From Ruminococcus sp. (GTDB taxonomy: Bacteria > Bacillota > Clostridia > Oscillospirales > Ruminococcaceae), in the NCBI GenBank assembly GCA_017478965.1, contig JAFVCV010000001.1, positions 1 to 64,000 of the forward strand: a DNA stretch of 64,000 nucleotides, given 5' to 3'. Below are positions 44,478 to 54,451 of the stretch, piece by piece; within the stretch, counting starts at the first letter, position 1; each line of letters begins with the position of its first letter. The notes under the pieces were generated by a model that was not told the DNA's origin, ran no database searches, and saw only the letters and a program-made list of their open reading frames with translations. The position numbers and the translations under genes were made by a program.

Positions 44478-44523
44478 ATAAATCTAAGAACGGCGGGTCC
44501 GTTTTGCGAAAGGATGATCGTTT

Positions 44524-47500
44524 ATGCAAGGAAAAGAGAATTCACAGGGCAATACGCTGTATTCCCCCAGGTTCGAGCACGACAACTGCGGCATCGGTGC
44601 GGTGGTGAACATCAAGGGCATAAAGTCTCACAGCACCGTAAGCAATGCTCTGACCATCGTCGAGACCCTGGAGCACAGGGCTGGCAAGGACGCAGAGGGA
44701 AAGACCGGCGACGGCGTTGGCATACTTGTCCAGATCTCACATAAGTTTTTCAAAAAAGCCGCCAAGAGGGACCTTGGCATCACTCTGACTTCTGAAAGGG
44801 ACTACGCTGTGGGAATGTTTTTCTTTCCCCAGAACGAGCTTGCCCGCAATCAGGCACGCAAGATGTTTGAGATAATCGCCTCCAAGGAGGGCCTGGAGAT
44901 CTTGGGCTGGCGCAGTGTGCCCTCAAGGCCGGAGGTCCTGGGCAGCCGAGCAGTGGACTGTATGCCTGCGATAATACAGTGCTTTATAAAGCGCCCCAAG
45001 AGCGTCAAAAAAGGTCTTGACTTCGACAGAAAGCTATACGTGGCCAGAAGAGTATTCGAGCAGTCCAACGAGGATACCTACGTAGTCTCACTTTCCAGCA
45101 GGACCATAGTATATAAGGGAATGTTTCTTGTGCAGGACCTGAGAAATTTCTTCCCCGACCTCCAGGACCCGGACTATGAGTCTGCCATCGCCATGGTACA
45201 TTCCAGATTTTCGACCAATACCGATCCCAGCTGGCAGAGGGCGCACCCTAACCGCCTGATGGTCCACAACGGCGAGATAAACACCATCAGGGGCAACGCC
45301 GATAAGATGCTGGCCCGTGAGGAAACTATGATGTCCGAGCACCTGAAGGACGACCTGGACAAGCTCATGCCCGTGGTCAACACCGAAGGCTCCGACTCGG
45401 CCATGCTTGACAATACTCTGGAATTTCTTGTCATGAGCGGTATGGACCTGCCCCTGGCCGTGATGATAACCATTCCCGAACCCTGGGAGAACAATAAGGC
45501 CATGGACCAGCGCAGGAGAGATTTCTACCAGTATTACGCCACTATGATGGAGCCATGGGACGGACCGGCATCCATACTGTTCTCCGACGGCGACATCATG
45601 GGGGCAGTTCTTGACCGCAACGGCCTGCGGCCCTCCAGATACTACATCACCAGCGACGGGGACCTTATCCTGTCATCTGAGGTAGGCGCTCTGCCTGTGG
45701 AGCCTGAGAAGATAGTCGTTAAAGAAAGGCTGCGCCCCGGTAAGATGCTCCTTGTGGACACTGTTCAGGGCAGGCTCATCGACGATGAGGAGCTGAAGGA
45801 GCACTATGCCCACAGACAGCCCTACGGCGAGTGGCTTGACAGCAATCTGGTCTGTCTGAAGGACCTTAAAATACCTAACGCCAAGGTGGACGAACATTCT
45901 CCCGAGGCAAGAAAGCGTATGCAGAAGGCCTTCGGCTATACCTATGAGGAGGTCATGACCTCTATCCTTCCCATGGCGAGAAACGGCAGCGAGGCTATCT
46001 TCGCCATGGGTACCGATACCCCTCTGGCTGTGCTCTCCAAGGAAACTCAGCCATTGTTCAACTACTTCAAGCAGCTCTTCGCCCAGGTCACCAACCCGCC
46101 TATCGACGCCATCAGGGAGGAGATAATCACCTCCAGCAGCGTCTATATCGGCAACGCCGGAGATATCCTGGAAGAGCGCCCCGACAACTGCCGGGTCATG
46201 AAAGTGCATAACCCCATACTGACCTCCACCGATATCCTGAAGCTCAAAAGCTGCGACCGGGACGGTTTCAAGTCAGCTGTGATACCTATACTTTATTATA
46301 AGAACACCAGGCTCTCCAAGGCTATTAACCGCCTTTTCATCGAGGTGGACAAGGCTTATGCCGAGGGAGCGAACATCATGATACTGTCCGACAGGGGAGT
46401 TGACGAGAACCATCTGGCCATACCCTCCCTGCTGGCTGTCTCTGCACTGCATCAGCACCTGGTGGTCACCAAGAGAAGGACTTCTCTTGCCATCGTCCTT
46501 GAAAGCGGCGAGCCGAGAGAGGTACACCATTTCGCTACCCTCTTAGGCTACGGTGCATCTGCCATCAATCCATATCTTGCACAGGAAACTATCCATCAGC
46601 TCATTGACGACGATCTGCTCGATAAGGACTACTATGCCGCTGTGGAGGATTACGACAATGCGGTCCTTCACGGCATCGTCAAGATAGCGTCAAAAATGGG
46701 GATCTCGACTATCCGTTCCTACATGGGTTCGCAGATCTTCGAGGCTATCGGCCTTGGCAGCGATGTTATAGATACCTACTTCACCGGCACTGTCAGCCGG
46801 GTGGGGGGACTGACCCTGAAACACATCGAAGAGAACGTTGACAGGCTCCATACCGCTGCCTTCGACCCTCTCGGCCTTGGGACCGATACGGAGCTGGAGG
46901 CCATGGGCAGCCACAAGTACCGCAGCGGCAAGGAGGAGCATCTTTATAACCCCAAGTCCATCTATCTTCTGCAAAAGGCAGCCCGCACCAACAGCTATGA
47001 GGTATTCAAGGAGTATTCCCGCCTTATCTCTGAGCAGCTGGAGCCCATGAACCTCAGGGGACTGATGGAGCTTGATTACGCTGACAAGCCCTTGCCTATC
47101 GACAAGGTTGAGAGTGTGGAGTCCATCGTGAAGAGATTCAAGACCGGCGCTATGTCCTACGGCTCTATCTCACAGGAGGCTCACGAAGCCCTGGCCCTGG
47201 CTATGAACAGGCTGGGAGGAAAGTCCAACTCCGGCGAGGGCGGCGAGAGCCACGACAGGCTCGTATCCCGTGGCACTGAAAACGACCGCTGCTCCGCCAT
47301 CAAGCAGGTGGCTTCGGGACGTTTCGGCGTGACTTCACGCTATCTGAATTCAGCGAGAGAGCTGCAAATAAAAATGGCCCAGGGCGCTAAGCCCGGCGAG
47401 GGCGGCCATCTGCCCGGAGCAAAGGTATATCCATGGATAGCAAAGACCCGTCATTCCACCCCGGGCGTTTCCCTTATCTCACCGCCTCCGCACCACGATA

Positions 47501-49068
47501 TCTATTCCATCGAGGACCTTGCCCAGCTTATATACGACCTTAAAAACGCCAACAGAAATGCCCGCATTTCCGTCAAGCTGGTCAGTGAGTGCGGCGTGGG
47601 CACCGTTGCTGCCGGCGTTGCCAAGGCAGGAGCCGAGTGCATACTTATCTCCGGCTATGACGGCGGAACAGGTGCAGCCCCCAGGAATTCCATTTACAAT
47701 GCAGGTCTGCCCTGGGAGCTTGGTCTTGCCGAGGCCCATCAGACCCTTATCCGCAACGGACTGAGGAACAAGGTGGTCATCGAGACTGACGGCAAGCTCA
47801 TGACCGGCCGTGATGTAGCCGTGGCTGCCATTTTAGGCGCCGAGGAGTTCGGCTTTGCAACAGCGCCGCTGATAACCCTTGGCTGCGCTATGATGAGGGT
47901 CTGCAATCTTGACACCTGTCCCTTCGGCGTGGCCACTCAGGACCCGGAGCTGAGAAAGAAATTTGCCGGCAAGCCGGAGTATGTGATGAACTTTATGTAC
48001 TTTATTGCGCAGGAGCTGCGTGAATATATGGCAAAGCTGGGTGTGAAGACCGTTGACGAGCTGGTGGGAAGGATCGACCTGTTAAGACCCAGGACAGGCG
48101 TAGAGGGCAAGGCCGCCTTCGTTGACCTGAAGAATATCATCAACGCAGACTATGTCTACGAAAAGCAGGAATACGCCAAAAAACACCCCTACGATTTCAG
48201 GCTGGAAGAGACTCTTGACATGAAGGTCCTGATGAAGGAGCTGCTGCCTGCTCTGGAGAAAAAGCAGAAGGCGGAAGTAAGCCTTTCCGTGGCCAATACC
48301 GACAGGTCCTTCGGCACCATGTTCGGCTCTGAGATAACGGTCCGCTATCTCAATACCCTGGACGACGATATGTATACTGTCCGCTGCAAAGGCTCCGGCG
48401 GCCAGAGCTTCGGAGCATTCATACCCAAGGGACTGACCCTGGAGCTTTCGGGAGACTCCAACGACTATTTCGGCAAGGGCCTTTCCGGCGGCAAGCTGAT
48501 AGTCTATCCTCCCAGGGAGAGCGGCTTTGACCCCTCGGAGAACGTAATTATAGGAAACGTGGCCCTCTACGGAGCCACCAGCGGTAAGGCATTCATCAAC
48601 GGCGTTGCCGGCGAAAGGTTCTGCGTGCGCAATTCCGGCGCTTATGCGGTGGTAGAGGGCGTGGGCGACCACGGCTGTGAATACATGACCGGCGGACGGG
48701 TGGCTGTCCTCGGCAGGACCGGCAAGAACTTTGCCGCAGGTATGTCCGGCGGCGTGGCTTATGTTCTCGACGAGGACAGGGACCTTTACACCAGGCTCAA
48801 TAAAGAGATGGTGGACCTGTCAGAGCTCAGCGAGAAGTACGATATCCTTGAGCTGAAAGGCCTTATCGAAGAGCACCTTGCCGCCACAGGTTCTCCAAAG
48901 GCAAAGAAGATACTTGACAGTTTTGAGGAATACATACCTAAGTTCAAAAAAATAATCCCCCATGACTATAAGAAGATGATGTCTGCCATAGCAGCCTTCG
49001 AGGAAAAGGGCCTTAACAGCGAACAGGCTCAGATCGAGGCCTTCTATCAGATAGTAAAGCACAGATAA
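44524..49068 (+). CDS. gltB: Glutamate synthase large subunit
   Basis: 1514 residues, full length. The N-terminal glutaminase domain begins after a 21-residue propeptide; nucleophile C22 lies in FEHDNCGIGAVV. Then come the central domain, the FMN/2-oxoglutarate barrel (SYGSISQEAHEALA; PPPHHDIYSIEDLAQLI; ECGVGTVAAGVAKAGAE), the 3Fe-4S cysteines (CAMMRVCNLDTCPFGVATQ), and the C-terminal GXGXG beta-helix. It transfers the glutamine amide to 2-oxoglutarate with GltD. AAAGGA precedes ATG 44524. Confidence 0.97.
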   Translation: MQGKENSQGNTLYSPRFEHDNCGIGAVVNIKGIKSHSTVSNALTIVETLEHRAGKDAEGKTGDGVGILVQISHKFFKKAAKRDLGITLTSERDYAVGMFFFPQNELARNQARKMFEIIASKEGLEILGWRSVPSRPEVLGSRAVDCMPAIIQCFIKRPKSVKKGLDFDRKLYVARRVFEQSNEDTYVVSLSSRTIVYKGMFLVQDLRNFFPDLQDPDYESAIAMVHSRFSTNTDPSWQRAHPNRLMVHNGEINTIRGNADKMLAREETMMSEHLKDDLDKLMPVVNTEGSDSAMLDNTLEFLVMSGMDLPLAVMITIPEPWENNKAMDQRRRDFYQYYATMMEPWDGPASILFSDGDIMGAVLDRNGLRPSRYYITSDGDLILSSEVGALPVEPEKIVVKERLRPGKMLLVDTVQGRLIDDEELKEHYAHRQPYGEWLDSNLVCLKDLKIPNAKVDEHSPEARKRMQKAFGYTYEEVMTSILPMARNGSEAIFAMGTDTPLAVLSKETQPLFNYFKQLFAQVTNPPIDAIREEIITSSSVYIGNAGDILEERPDNCRVMKVHNPILTSTDILKLKSCDRDGFKSAVIPILYYKNTRLSKAINRLFIEVDKAYAEGANIMILSDRGVDENHLAIPSLLAVSALHQHLVVTKRRTSLAIVLESGEPREVHHFATLLGYGASAINPYLAQETIHQLIDDDLLDKDYYAAVEDYDNAVLHGIVKIASKMGISTIRSYMGSQIFEAIGLGSDVIDTYFTGTVSRVGGLTLKHIEENVDRLHTAAFDPLGLGTDTELEAMGSHKYRSGKEEHLYNPKSIYLLQKAARTNSYEVFKEYSRLISEQLEPMNLRGLMELDYADKPLPIDKVESVESIVKRFKTGAMSYGSISQEAHEALALAMNRLGGKSNSGEGGESHDRLVSRGTENDRCSAIKQVASGRFGVTSRYLNSARELQIKMAQGAKPGEGGHLPGAKVYPWIAKTRHSTPGVSLISPPPHHDIYSIEDLAQLIYDLKNANRNARISVKLVSECGVGTVAAGVAKAGAECILISGYDGGTGAAPRNSIYNAGLPWELGLAEAHQTLIRNGLRNKVVIETDGKLMTGRDVAVAAILGAEEFGFATAPLITLGCAMMRVCNLDTCPFGVATQDPELRKKFAGKPEYVMNFMYFIAQELREYMAKLGVKTVDELVGRIDLLRPRTGVEGKAAFVDLKNIINADYVYEKQEYAKKHPYDFRLEETLDMKVLMKELLPALEKKQKAEVSLSVANTDRSFGTMFGSEITVRYLNTLDDDMYTVRCKGSGGQSFGAFIPKGLTLELSGDSNDYFGKGLSGGKLIVYPPRESGFDPSENVIIGNVALYGATSGKAFINGVAGERFCVRNSGAYAVVEGVGDHGCEYMTGGRVAVLGRTGKNFAAGMSGGVAYVLDEDRDLYTRLNKEMVDLSELSEKYDILELKGLIEEHLAATGSPKAKKILDSFEEYIPKFKKIIPHDYKKMMSAIAAFEEKGLNSEQAQIEAFYQIVKHR

Positions 49069-49081
49069 GGAGGTGTCCGCA

Positions 49082-50566
49082 ATGGGAAAGCCAACAGGAT
49101 TTATGGAATTTGACAGACAGGAGTCCTATGCCGAGTCTGTCAGGGAAAGAATAAAGAACTACGACGAGTTCCACATACCTCTAACTCTGGAAAAACAGCG
49201 TGAACAGGCAGCAAGGTGTATGGAATGCGGGGTGCCTTTCTGCCAGTCGGGAATGAATATCGGCGGCATGATCTCCGGGTGCCCCCTGAACAATCTCATA
49301 CCTGAGTGGAACGACCTGGTATATAAGGGCAGCTATGAGAAGGCCTATAAACGACTGAGAAAGACCAACAATTTCCCGGAGTTCACCTCCAGGGTATGTC
49401 CTGCCCTGTGTGAAAAGGCCTGCACCTGCGGCGCCATAGGCGATGCCGTCACAGTTCGGTCAAACGAGTATGCCATAGTAGAGACTGCCTATGAGCAGGG
49501 ATTTGTAAAGCCTGACCCGCCTAAGGTCAGGACAGGCAAGACCATAGCTATAGTAGGCTCCGGGCCTTCAGGTCTTGCCGCCGCCGACCAGCTCAACCGC
49601 CGTGGACACAGCGTGACGGTCTACGAAAGGGCAGACCGCCCCGGGGGACTGCTCATGTACGGTATACCGAACATGAAGCTTGAAAAGAACATCATAGAGC
49701 GGCGCATAGAGATAATGAAGGCCGAGGGCGTGGATTTCGTCACCGGTGCTGATGTGGGAAAGAGCATCAAGGCCTCCAAGCTCATGAAGGAGTATGACAG
49801 AGTGATCCTAGCCTGCGGCTCCTGTGAGCCGAGAGATATCAAGGTCAAGGGCAGAGAGGCTAAGGGCATATATTTTGCAGTGGATTTTCTGACCTCCACC
49901 ACCAGGTCTCTCCTTGATAACGACCTGGAGGAGGGGACATTCATCTCCGTCAAGGGGAAAAACGTCATCGTGATCGGCGGCGGCGATACCGGCAACGACT
50001 GCGTTGGCACTTGCGTAAGACACGGGGCCAAGAGCATCCTCCAGCTGGAGATGATGCCAAAGCTGCCGGAGGAGCGCCAGCCAGACAACCCATGGCCCGA
50101 ATATCCCCGCATCTCAAAGACCGATTACGGCCAGGAGGAGGCCATCGGGGTTTTCGGCTCTGACCCAAGGCTCTACTGCACCACCGTCAAGGAATTTGTC
50201 ACTGACGAGGGGGGAGCACTCAAAGGCGCTGTGCTGATGAAACTAAAGCCCGAAAAAGACAAGGAGAGCGGCAGAACGGTGATGCGGCCCGTGGAGGGGA
50301 GCGAATATACCGTCGAGGCAGAGCTTGCCCTCATCGCAGCAGGATTTGTCGGCGCTCAGTCCTACATCATGAAGGCTTTCGGACTGAAGCCTGACAGCAG
50401 GGGCTGCGCTCCGTCTCCGGACGGCACTCACAGAACTGCGGCAGAGGATCTGTTTGTATGCGGCGATATGCACATCGGTCAGTCCCTTGTGGTAAGGGCT
50501 ATCCGAGAGGGCAGAGACTGTGCTAGGGAGGTAGACCTTAGTCTGATAGGCTACACTAATCTTTAA
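49082..50566 (+). CDS. gltD: Glutamate synthase small subunit
   Basis: 494 residues, supplying electrons from NADPH to GltB. N-terminal 4Fe-4S cysteines (CMECGVPFCQ; GCPLNN; CPALCEKACTCG), FAD-binding IVGSGPSGLAAADQL, NADPH-binding VIGGGDTGNDCVGTC, and CGDMHIGQSLVVRAIREGR at the end. AGGAGGTG just after the gltB stop sets ATG 49082; the GTG at 49073 is inside that ribosome site. Confidence 0.97.
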   Translation: MGKPTGFMEFDRQESYAESVRERIKNYDEFHIPLTLEKQREQAARCMECGVPFCQSGMNIGGMISGCPLNNLIPEWNDLVYKGSYEKAYKRLRKTNNFPEFTSRVCPALCEKACTCGAIGDAVTVRSNEYAIVETAYEQGFVKPDPPKVRTGKTIAIVGSGPSGLAAADQLNRRGHSVTVYERADRPGGLLMYGIPNMKLEKNIIERRIEIMKAEGVDFVTGADVGKSIKASKLMKEYDRVILACGSCEPRDIKVKGREAKGIYFAVDFLTSTTRSLLDNDLEEGTFISVKGKNVIVIGGGDTGNDCVGTCVRHGAKSILQLEMMPKLPEERQPDNPWPEYPRISKTDYGQEEAIGVFGSDPRLYCTTVKEFVTDEGGALKGAVLMKLKPEKDKESGRTVMRPVEGSEYTVEAELALIAAGFVGAQSYIMKAFGLKPDSRGCAPSPDGTHRTAAEDLFVCGDMHIGQSLVVRAIREGRDCAREVDLSLIGYTNL

Positions 50567-50610
50567 GCGTTCAAGCCGGGAAACACCCGGATAACGATCA
50601 TCTTTCACGC

Positions 50611-50643
50611 AAAACGGCGGGGCCTTACGCTCCGCCGTTTTGT
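50611..50643. terminator. Bidirectional terminator between gltD and the ArsC-like gene
   Basis: AAAACGGCGG (50611-50620) pairs with CCGCCGTTTT (50632-50641). Confidence 0.85.
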
Positions 50644-50645
50644 AT

Positions 50646-51005
50646 TTATAAAATCTCTCTGAGCTTCTCCCAGTCGCTTTCTTTAAAGCCCACCAGTACT
50701 TTTCCGTCTTTAACTGCGATGGACCTTTTTACCAGCATACCGTCCGTGGACAGCAGTCTGAGCTGTTCATCTTCGGTCATGCCATCAAGCTTGTCTTTAA
50801 GTCCCAGGCTCCGGTAAAGCTGACCGCTGGTGTTGAAAAATCTCCTCACCGGCAGGCCGCTTTTTTTGAGCCAGTCTTTCAGCTCCTCATAGCTGGGAGC
50901 GTTTTCCCTGATATCCCTGTACTCATACTCTATCCATGCGTCTTTCAGCCATTTTTCGGCCTTTTTGCAGGTCGAGCATCTGGGGTAGCATATCAAAAGC
51001 ATCAT
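50646..51005 (-). CDS. ArsC/Spx-family thioredoxin-fold protein
   Basis: About 119 residues. The redox motif is YPRCSTCKKAEKWL, the Spx/MgsR-type CxxC near the N-terminus, with the family helix RRFFNTSGQLYRSLGLKDKL and KRSIAVKDGKVLVGFKE at the end. Members are arsenate reductase-like enzymes or RNA-polymerase-binding Spx regulators. The C-terminus fits the YffB/ArsC-like group rather than true Spx. Start at 51005 or 51002 (consecutive Met codons). Confidence 0.82.
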   Translation of the reverse strand: MMLLICYPRCSTCKKAEKWLKDAWIEYEYRDIRENAPSYEELKDWLKKSGLPVRRFFNTSGQLYRSLGLKDKLDGMTEDEQLRLLSTDGMLVKRSIAVKDGKVLVGFKESDWEKLREIL

Positions 51006-51031
51006 ATCACTCTCTTTCTGCTGCATATATC

Positions 51032-51059
51032 AAAAAAGCTCCGCAGATGCGGAGCTTTT
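51032..51059 (-). terminator. Terminator of pckA
   Basis: AAAAGCTCCGC (51034-51044) pairs with GCGGAGCTTTT (51049-51059); the minus strand continues into T6. Confidence 0.85.
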
Positions 51060-51072
51060 CAGTTTCAAAGGT

Positions 51073-52671
51073 TTAGTCAGCCTTAGGGCCGGCCTCAACG
51101 ATGGCCTTGTCCATGTCGGGATACTTCTTAGCGAAGTTGTCCTGGAACATCTTAGCCAGGTTGTTGGCCTGTGCATCGTAAGCAGCCTTGTCAGCCCAGG
51201 TGTCACGGGGATTGAGTATCTCAGCAGGTACCTCGCTGTCAGGAATGATCTGAGGGATCTCCAGATTGAAACGGTCATCGTGCTTGAACTCAACGTTGTT
51301 CTTCTCGAAAGCGTTGTTCAGAGCGGCAGTTACCATAGCTCTTGTGAACTTCAGCTTCATTCTGCTGCCTGTGCCGTAAGGACCTCCGGTCCAGCCGGTA
51401 TTAACCAGGTATACCTTGGTGTTGTACTTCTCGATCTTCTCACCCAGCATCTCAGCGTACTTCTGTGCAGGCAGAGGCATGAAAGGCTCGCCGAACAGAG
51501 TGGAGAAGGTAGGTGTAGGCTCAGTTATACCGATCTCGGTGCCGGCAACCTTGGAGGTGAAACCGGTAACGAACTGATACATAGCAGCTTCCTTGGTCAG
51601 CAGGCTGATAGGAGGCAGAACGCCGAAGGAGTCAGCTGTCAGGAAGATGATAACGGAAGGAACGCCGCCAACGCTGGGTATAGCAGCATTGGGTATGTAG
51701 TTTACAGGATAACCAACTCTGGTGTTCTCAGCCAGAGAACCGTCATCATAGTCAGGGGTCCTGGTGTCAGGGTCGATAACGACGTTCTCGACCAGCGAAC
51801 CGAACTTGATAGCGTTGTAGATCTCAGGCTCGCCTTCAGCGCTGAGGTTTATGCACTTAGCGTAGCAGCCGCCCTCGATGTTGAAAACACCGTTGTCAGA
51901 CCAGCCGTGCTCGTCATCACCGATGAGCAGCCTGTTGGGATCAGCTGACAGCGTGGTCTTGCCGGTGCCGGAAAGGCCGAAGAATACAGCGGTGTCGTGT
52001 GTCTCAGGGTCCATATTGGACGAAGAGTGCATAGGCAGAACGCCCTCGAAAGGCAGGAAGTAATTCATTGTGGAGAATACTGTCTTCTTGATCTCGCCGG
52101 AATAGCCGGAGCCGCAGATAACAGCTATCTTAGTCTCATAGTCGAGAAGGATAGCAGCCTCGGAACGGGTGCCGTCGATCTCAGGGATGCACTTGAAACC
52201 GGGAGCTGCGATGATGGTGAAGAAAGCATCGCCGTAATCAGCCAGCTCCTCAGCAGTAGGTCTGATGAGCAGATCTCTGATGAACAGGTTCTGGCTTGCC
52301 AGCTCGTTCACGATCCTGAACTTCTTCTGATACTTGGGGTCAGCGCCTGCAAAGCCGTCGAAAATATAAACGTCCTTGTTCTGCAAATAAGCGATGACCT
52401 TAGCCTTTATTGCTTCAAACTTCTCTCTTGTGATAGGGAAATTGACATCGCCCCAGGCAACGTTCTTATGAGCCTCGCCCTCGTCAACGATGAACTTATC
52501 CTTAGCTGAACGGCCGGTGTACTTGCCAGTCTTGACAACAAGTGCGCCTGTGTCGCTGAGCTGGCCCTCACCCTTTATGATAGCGTGCTCAGTCAGCACA
52601 GCAGGGGAGAGGTTGCGGTAAACTGCTTTAGGGTTGATGATACCCAGTTTTTCAAGACCATATGTTTCCAT
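51073..52671 (-). CDS. pckA: Phosphoenolpyruvate carboxykinase (ATP)
   Basis: 532 residues, ATP-dependent type: GLSGTGKTTLSADPNR (kinase loop) and IGDDEHGWSD metal site, plus NTGWTGGPYGTGSRMK. In rumen and gut Firmicutes this enzyme often runs towards oxaloacetate for succinate formation, conserving ATP; direction here is inference. Strong AGGAGG before the ATG at 52671 and very biased codon use suggest high expression. Confidence 0.97.
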   Translation of the reverse strand: METYGLEKLGIINPKAVYRNLSPAVLTEHAIIKGEGQLSDTGALVVKTGKYTGRSAKDKFIVDEGEAHKNVAWGDVNFPITREKFEAIKAKVIAYLQNKDVYIFDGFAGADPKYQKKFRIVNELASQNLFIRDLLIRPTAEELADYGDAFFTIIAAPGFKCIPEIDGTRSEAAILLDYETKIAVICGSGYSGEIKKTVFSTMNYFLPFEGVLPMHSSSNMDPETHDTAVFFGLSGTGKTTLSADPNRLLIGDDEHGWSDNGVFNIEGGCYAKCINLSAEGEPEIYNAIKFGSLVENVVIDPDTRTPDYDDGSLAENTRVGYPVNYIPNAAIPSVGGVPSVIIFLTADSFGVLPPISLLTKEAAMYQFVTGFTSKVAGTEIGITEPTPTFSTLFGEPFMPLPAQKYAEMLGEKIEKYNTKVYLVNTGWTGGPYGTGSRMKLKFTRAMVTAALNNAFEKNNVEFKHDDRFNLEIPQIIPDSEVPAEILNPRDTWADKAAYDAQANNLAKMFQDNFAKKYPDMDKAIVEAGPKAD

Positions 52672-52736
52672 TTGTCTTTCCTCCTTGTCTAAATTGTGTC
52701 AGATATCATTATATTAACTGGCACTGACTATATATT

Positions 52737-52764
52737 ATTATACCATAAAATTGCTTAATGTCAA
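52737..52764 (-). promoter_or_regulatory. Promoter of pckA
   Basis: Minus strand TTGACA (52764-52759), 16 bp, TATAAT (52742-52737), with TGG before the -10. The remaining 52765-52890 shows no gene. Confidence 0.75.
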
Positions 52765-52890
52765 GCATTTTATCCCTTTAAGTTAAAAATTTATCATTCT
52801 GACCAGAGCTTTGTTTCAAAAACAGTTTTATTGGGTCAATTTGCAGGACGGAGCCGGTAAAAATTCAAGCATCGGGCGATCGGTCCCCTC

Positions 52891-52929
52891 AAAAAACATA
52901 CAGCCCCGGGGCCTTTGCCCGAAGCTGTA
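52891..52929 (-). terminator. Terminator of trxA
   Basis: On the minus strand ACAGC/GCTGT and GGGC/GCCC arms fold, followed by ATGTTTTTTG. Confidence 0.65.
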
Positions 52930-53011
52930 CTAAATAACTATGACTGTTTTGAATTTTAAATTCCCCGCTCCTGCAAAAGTTGAACGGGGCTTACTTTCGC
53001 AGTTCCTCTTG

Positions 53012-53323
53012 TCAGAGCCCGATAAGCGACAGTATCCTGTCCTTGGGAACAGCCCCTACGGACTGATCGGCAACTTCGCCGTTCTTGAACACGATAAGGG
53101 TAGGTATGCTCATTATGCCGAACCTCTGTGCAAGCTCCGGGTTGTCGTCCACATTGCACTTGCATACCTTCACGCCGTCGTTCTCCTCAGCTATCTGGTC
53201 CACCAGGGGAGATAGCCTTTTGCACGGTCCGCACCATACTGCCCAGAAATCCACCAGTACCGGCTTGTCAGCCTTCAGGACCTCTTCTTCAAAATTATCG
53301 TTTGTTATAACAGTAACGCTCAT
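53012..53323 (-). CDS. trxA: Thioredoxin
   Basis: 103 residues; active site FWAVWCGPCKRLSP, cis-proline SIPTLIVFKNG. General disulfide reductant. ATG 53323 fits the AAAGGAG site; an in-frame ATG three codons earlier overlaps that site. Monocistronic. Confidence 0.96.
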   Translation of the reverse strand: MSVTVITNDNFEEEVLKADKPVLVDFWAVWCGPCKRLSPLVDQIAEENDGVKVCKCNVDDNPELAQRFGIMSIPTLIVFKNGEVADQSVGAVPKDRILSLIGL

Positions 53324-53373
53324 TATCAACATCTCCTTTTCAGTCAGGGAACAATTCCCATCACAATACTTGT

Positions 53374-53402
53374 ATTATACCATATCCTCAGCTTTTTTTC
53401 AA
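53374..53402 (-). promoter_or_regulatory. Promoter of trxA
   Basis: Minus strand TTGAAA (53402-53397), 17 bp, TATAAT (53379-53374). Confidence 0.75.
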
Positions 53403-53469
53403 GTCCATTCTCCAACGACTTTATTGTGTATTCTGCCGTATTTTTTCGTGATTATACCTAATTCAATTT

Positions 53470-54384
53470 TTACAGAGTGATCTTCATGCCGTCCTTAGGT
53501 ATGAGCGTTTCCGGGAAAAGCTTTTTAAGCTCTTTTTCAAAGGCCTCGGGCTTTAGCTCTGCGGGACTGAAATGGGTCAGCCACAGCCTTTTCGCCCCTG
53601 CTTCTGCGGCTAAGGTGCAGGCGTCCTGCATAAGCATATGGCCCTTTTTGTCCATGCTCTCCTTCTTGTCTCTGTCGCCGTACATTCCCTCGCAGATGAA
53701 CAGGTCAGAGTCCCCGGCAAAATCCGAAATGGCCGGCAAAGGCAGGGTATCCGTGGTATAGGTAAGCTTTATGCTGTCCCTCTTCTCGCCAGTGACCATC
53801 TCCGGCGTTATCCTCCTGCCGTCCTCCAGAGTGATCTCCTCCCCGGCATGGAGCAGCCGCCAGTACTGTACAGGTATCCCTAAGGCCTTAGCGTTCTCCG
53901 GCTGGAAGACCGGCTTTTTATCCAGCTTCAGGCTGTAGCCTAAGCAGGGTACGCTGTGTCTGAGCGGCAGGGTCGAGACTGTCAGCATGGGGTCTATCTT
54001 CTCCGCCATAAAGCTCACGCCCTCCTTTACAGGCAGCTTGTGGAGCACCACCTGAAAAGGCAGTCCTCCGCATACGAACAGCAGACTGTTTATGACCCTC
54101 TCGCAGTAAGCCGGGAAGTATATATCCAGCGGTCCCTCCCTGGAGCAGTTGCCCATGGAGAGCAGCAGCCCCGGCAGCCCGGTGACGTGGTCGGCGTGGC
54201 TGTGGGTGATGAGCAGCATCTCTATCCTGCTTATCTTTATCTCTGCCTTTGCCAGCGCCACCTGCATACCCTCGCCGCAGTCTATCAGCACTGCCTTTCC
54301 GTTGAGCTCGTAATAACAGCCCGTAAGGAACCTGTTTTTCAGCGGGAGCATACCTCCTGTTCCCGCCAGACAAATATCCGGCAT
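53470..54384 (-). CDS. rnz: Ribonuclease Z-like metallo-beta-lactamase nuclease
   Basis: 304 residues. The zinc motif H61-x-H63-x-D65-H66 (THSHADHVTG) and the later histidines HSVPCLGY and LTHFSPAEL belong to the RNase Z family, which cleaves tRNA precursors after the discriminator base. The substrate-arm region is modest. It lies just downstream of a tRNA-Pro gene without encoded CCA, the type RNase Z matures. Confidence 0.88.
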   Translation of the reverse strand: MPDICLAGTGGMLPLKNRFLTGCYYELNGKAVLIDCGEGMQVALAKAEIKISRIEMLLITHSHADHVTGLPGLLLSMGNCSREGPLDIYFPAYCERVINSLLFVCGGLPFQVVLHKLPVKEGVSFMAEKIDPMLTVSTLPLRHSVPCLGYSLKLDKKPVFQPENAKALGIPVQYWRLLHAGEEITLEDGRRITPEMVTGEKRDSIKLTYTTDTLPLPAISDFAGDSDLFICEGMYGDRDKKESMDKKGHMLMQDACTLAAEAGAKRLWLTHFSPAELKPEAFEKELKKLFPETLIPKDGMKITL

Positions 54385-54405
54385 AGTCTCACTTTCCTTT
54401 CAGTT

Positions 54406-54443
54406 AAAAAAACTGCCCTCTTACTTGCGGTAAAAGGGCAGTC
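54406..54443 (-). terminator. Terminator of tRNA-Pro(CGG)
   Basis: ACTGCCCT and AGGGCAGT arms with the minus strand running into a T tract at 54411-54405, between the tRNA and rnz. Confidence 0.75.
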
Positions 54444-54451
54444 CTGCATAG

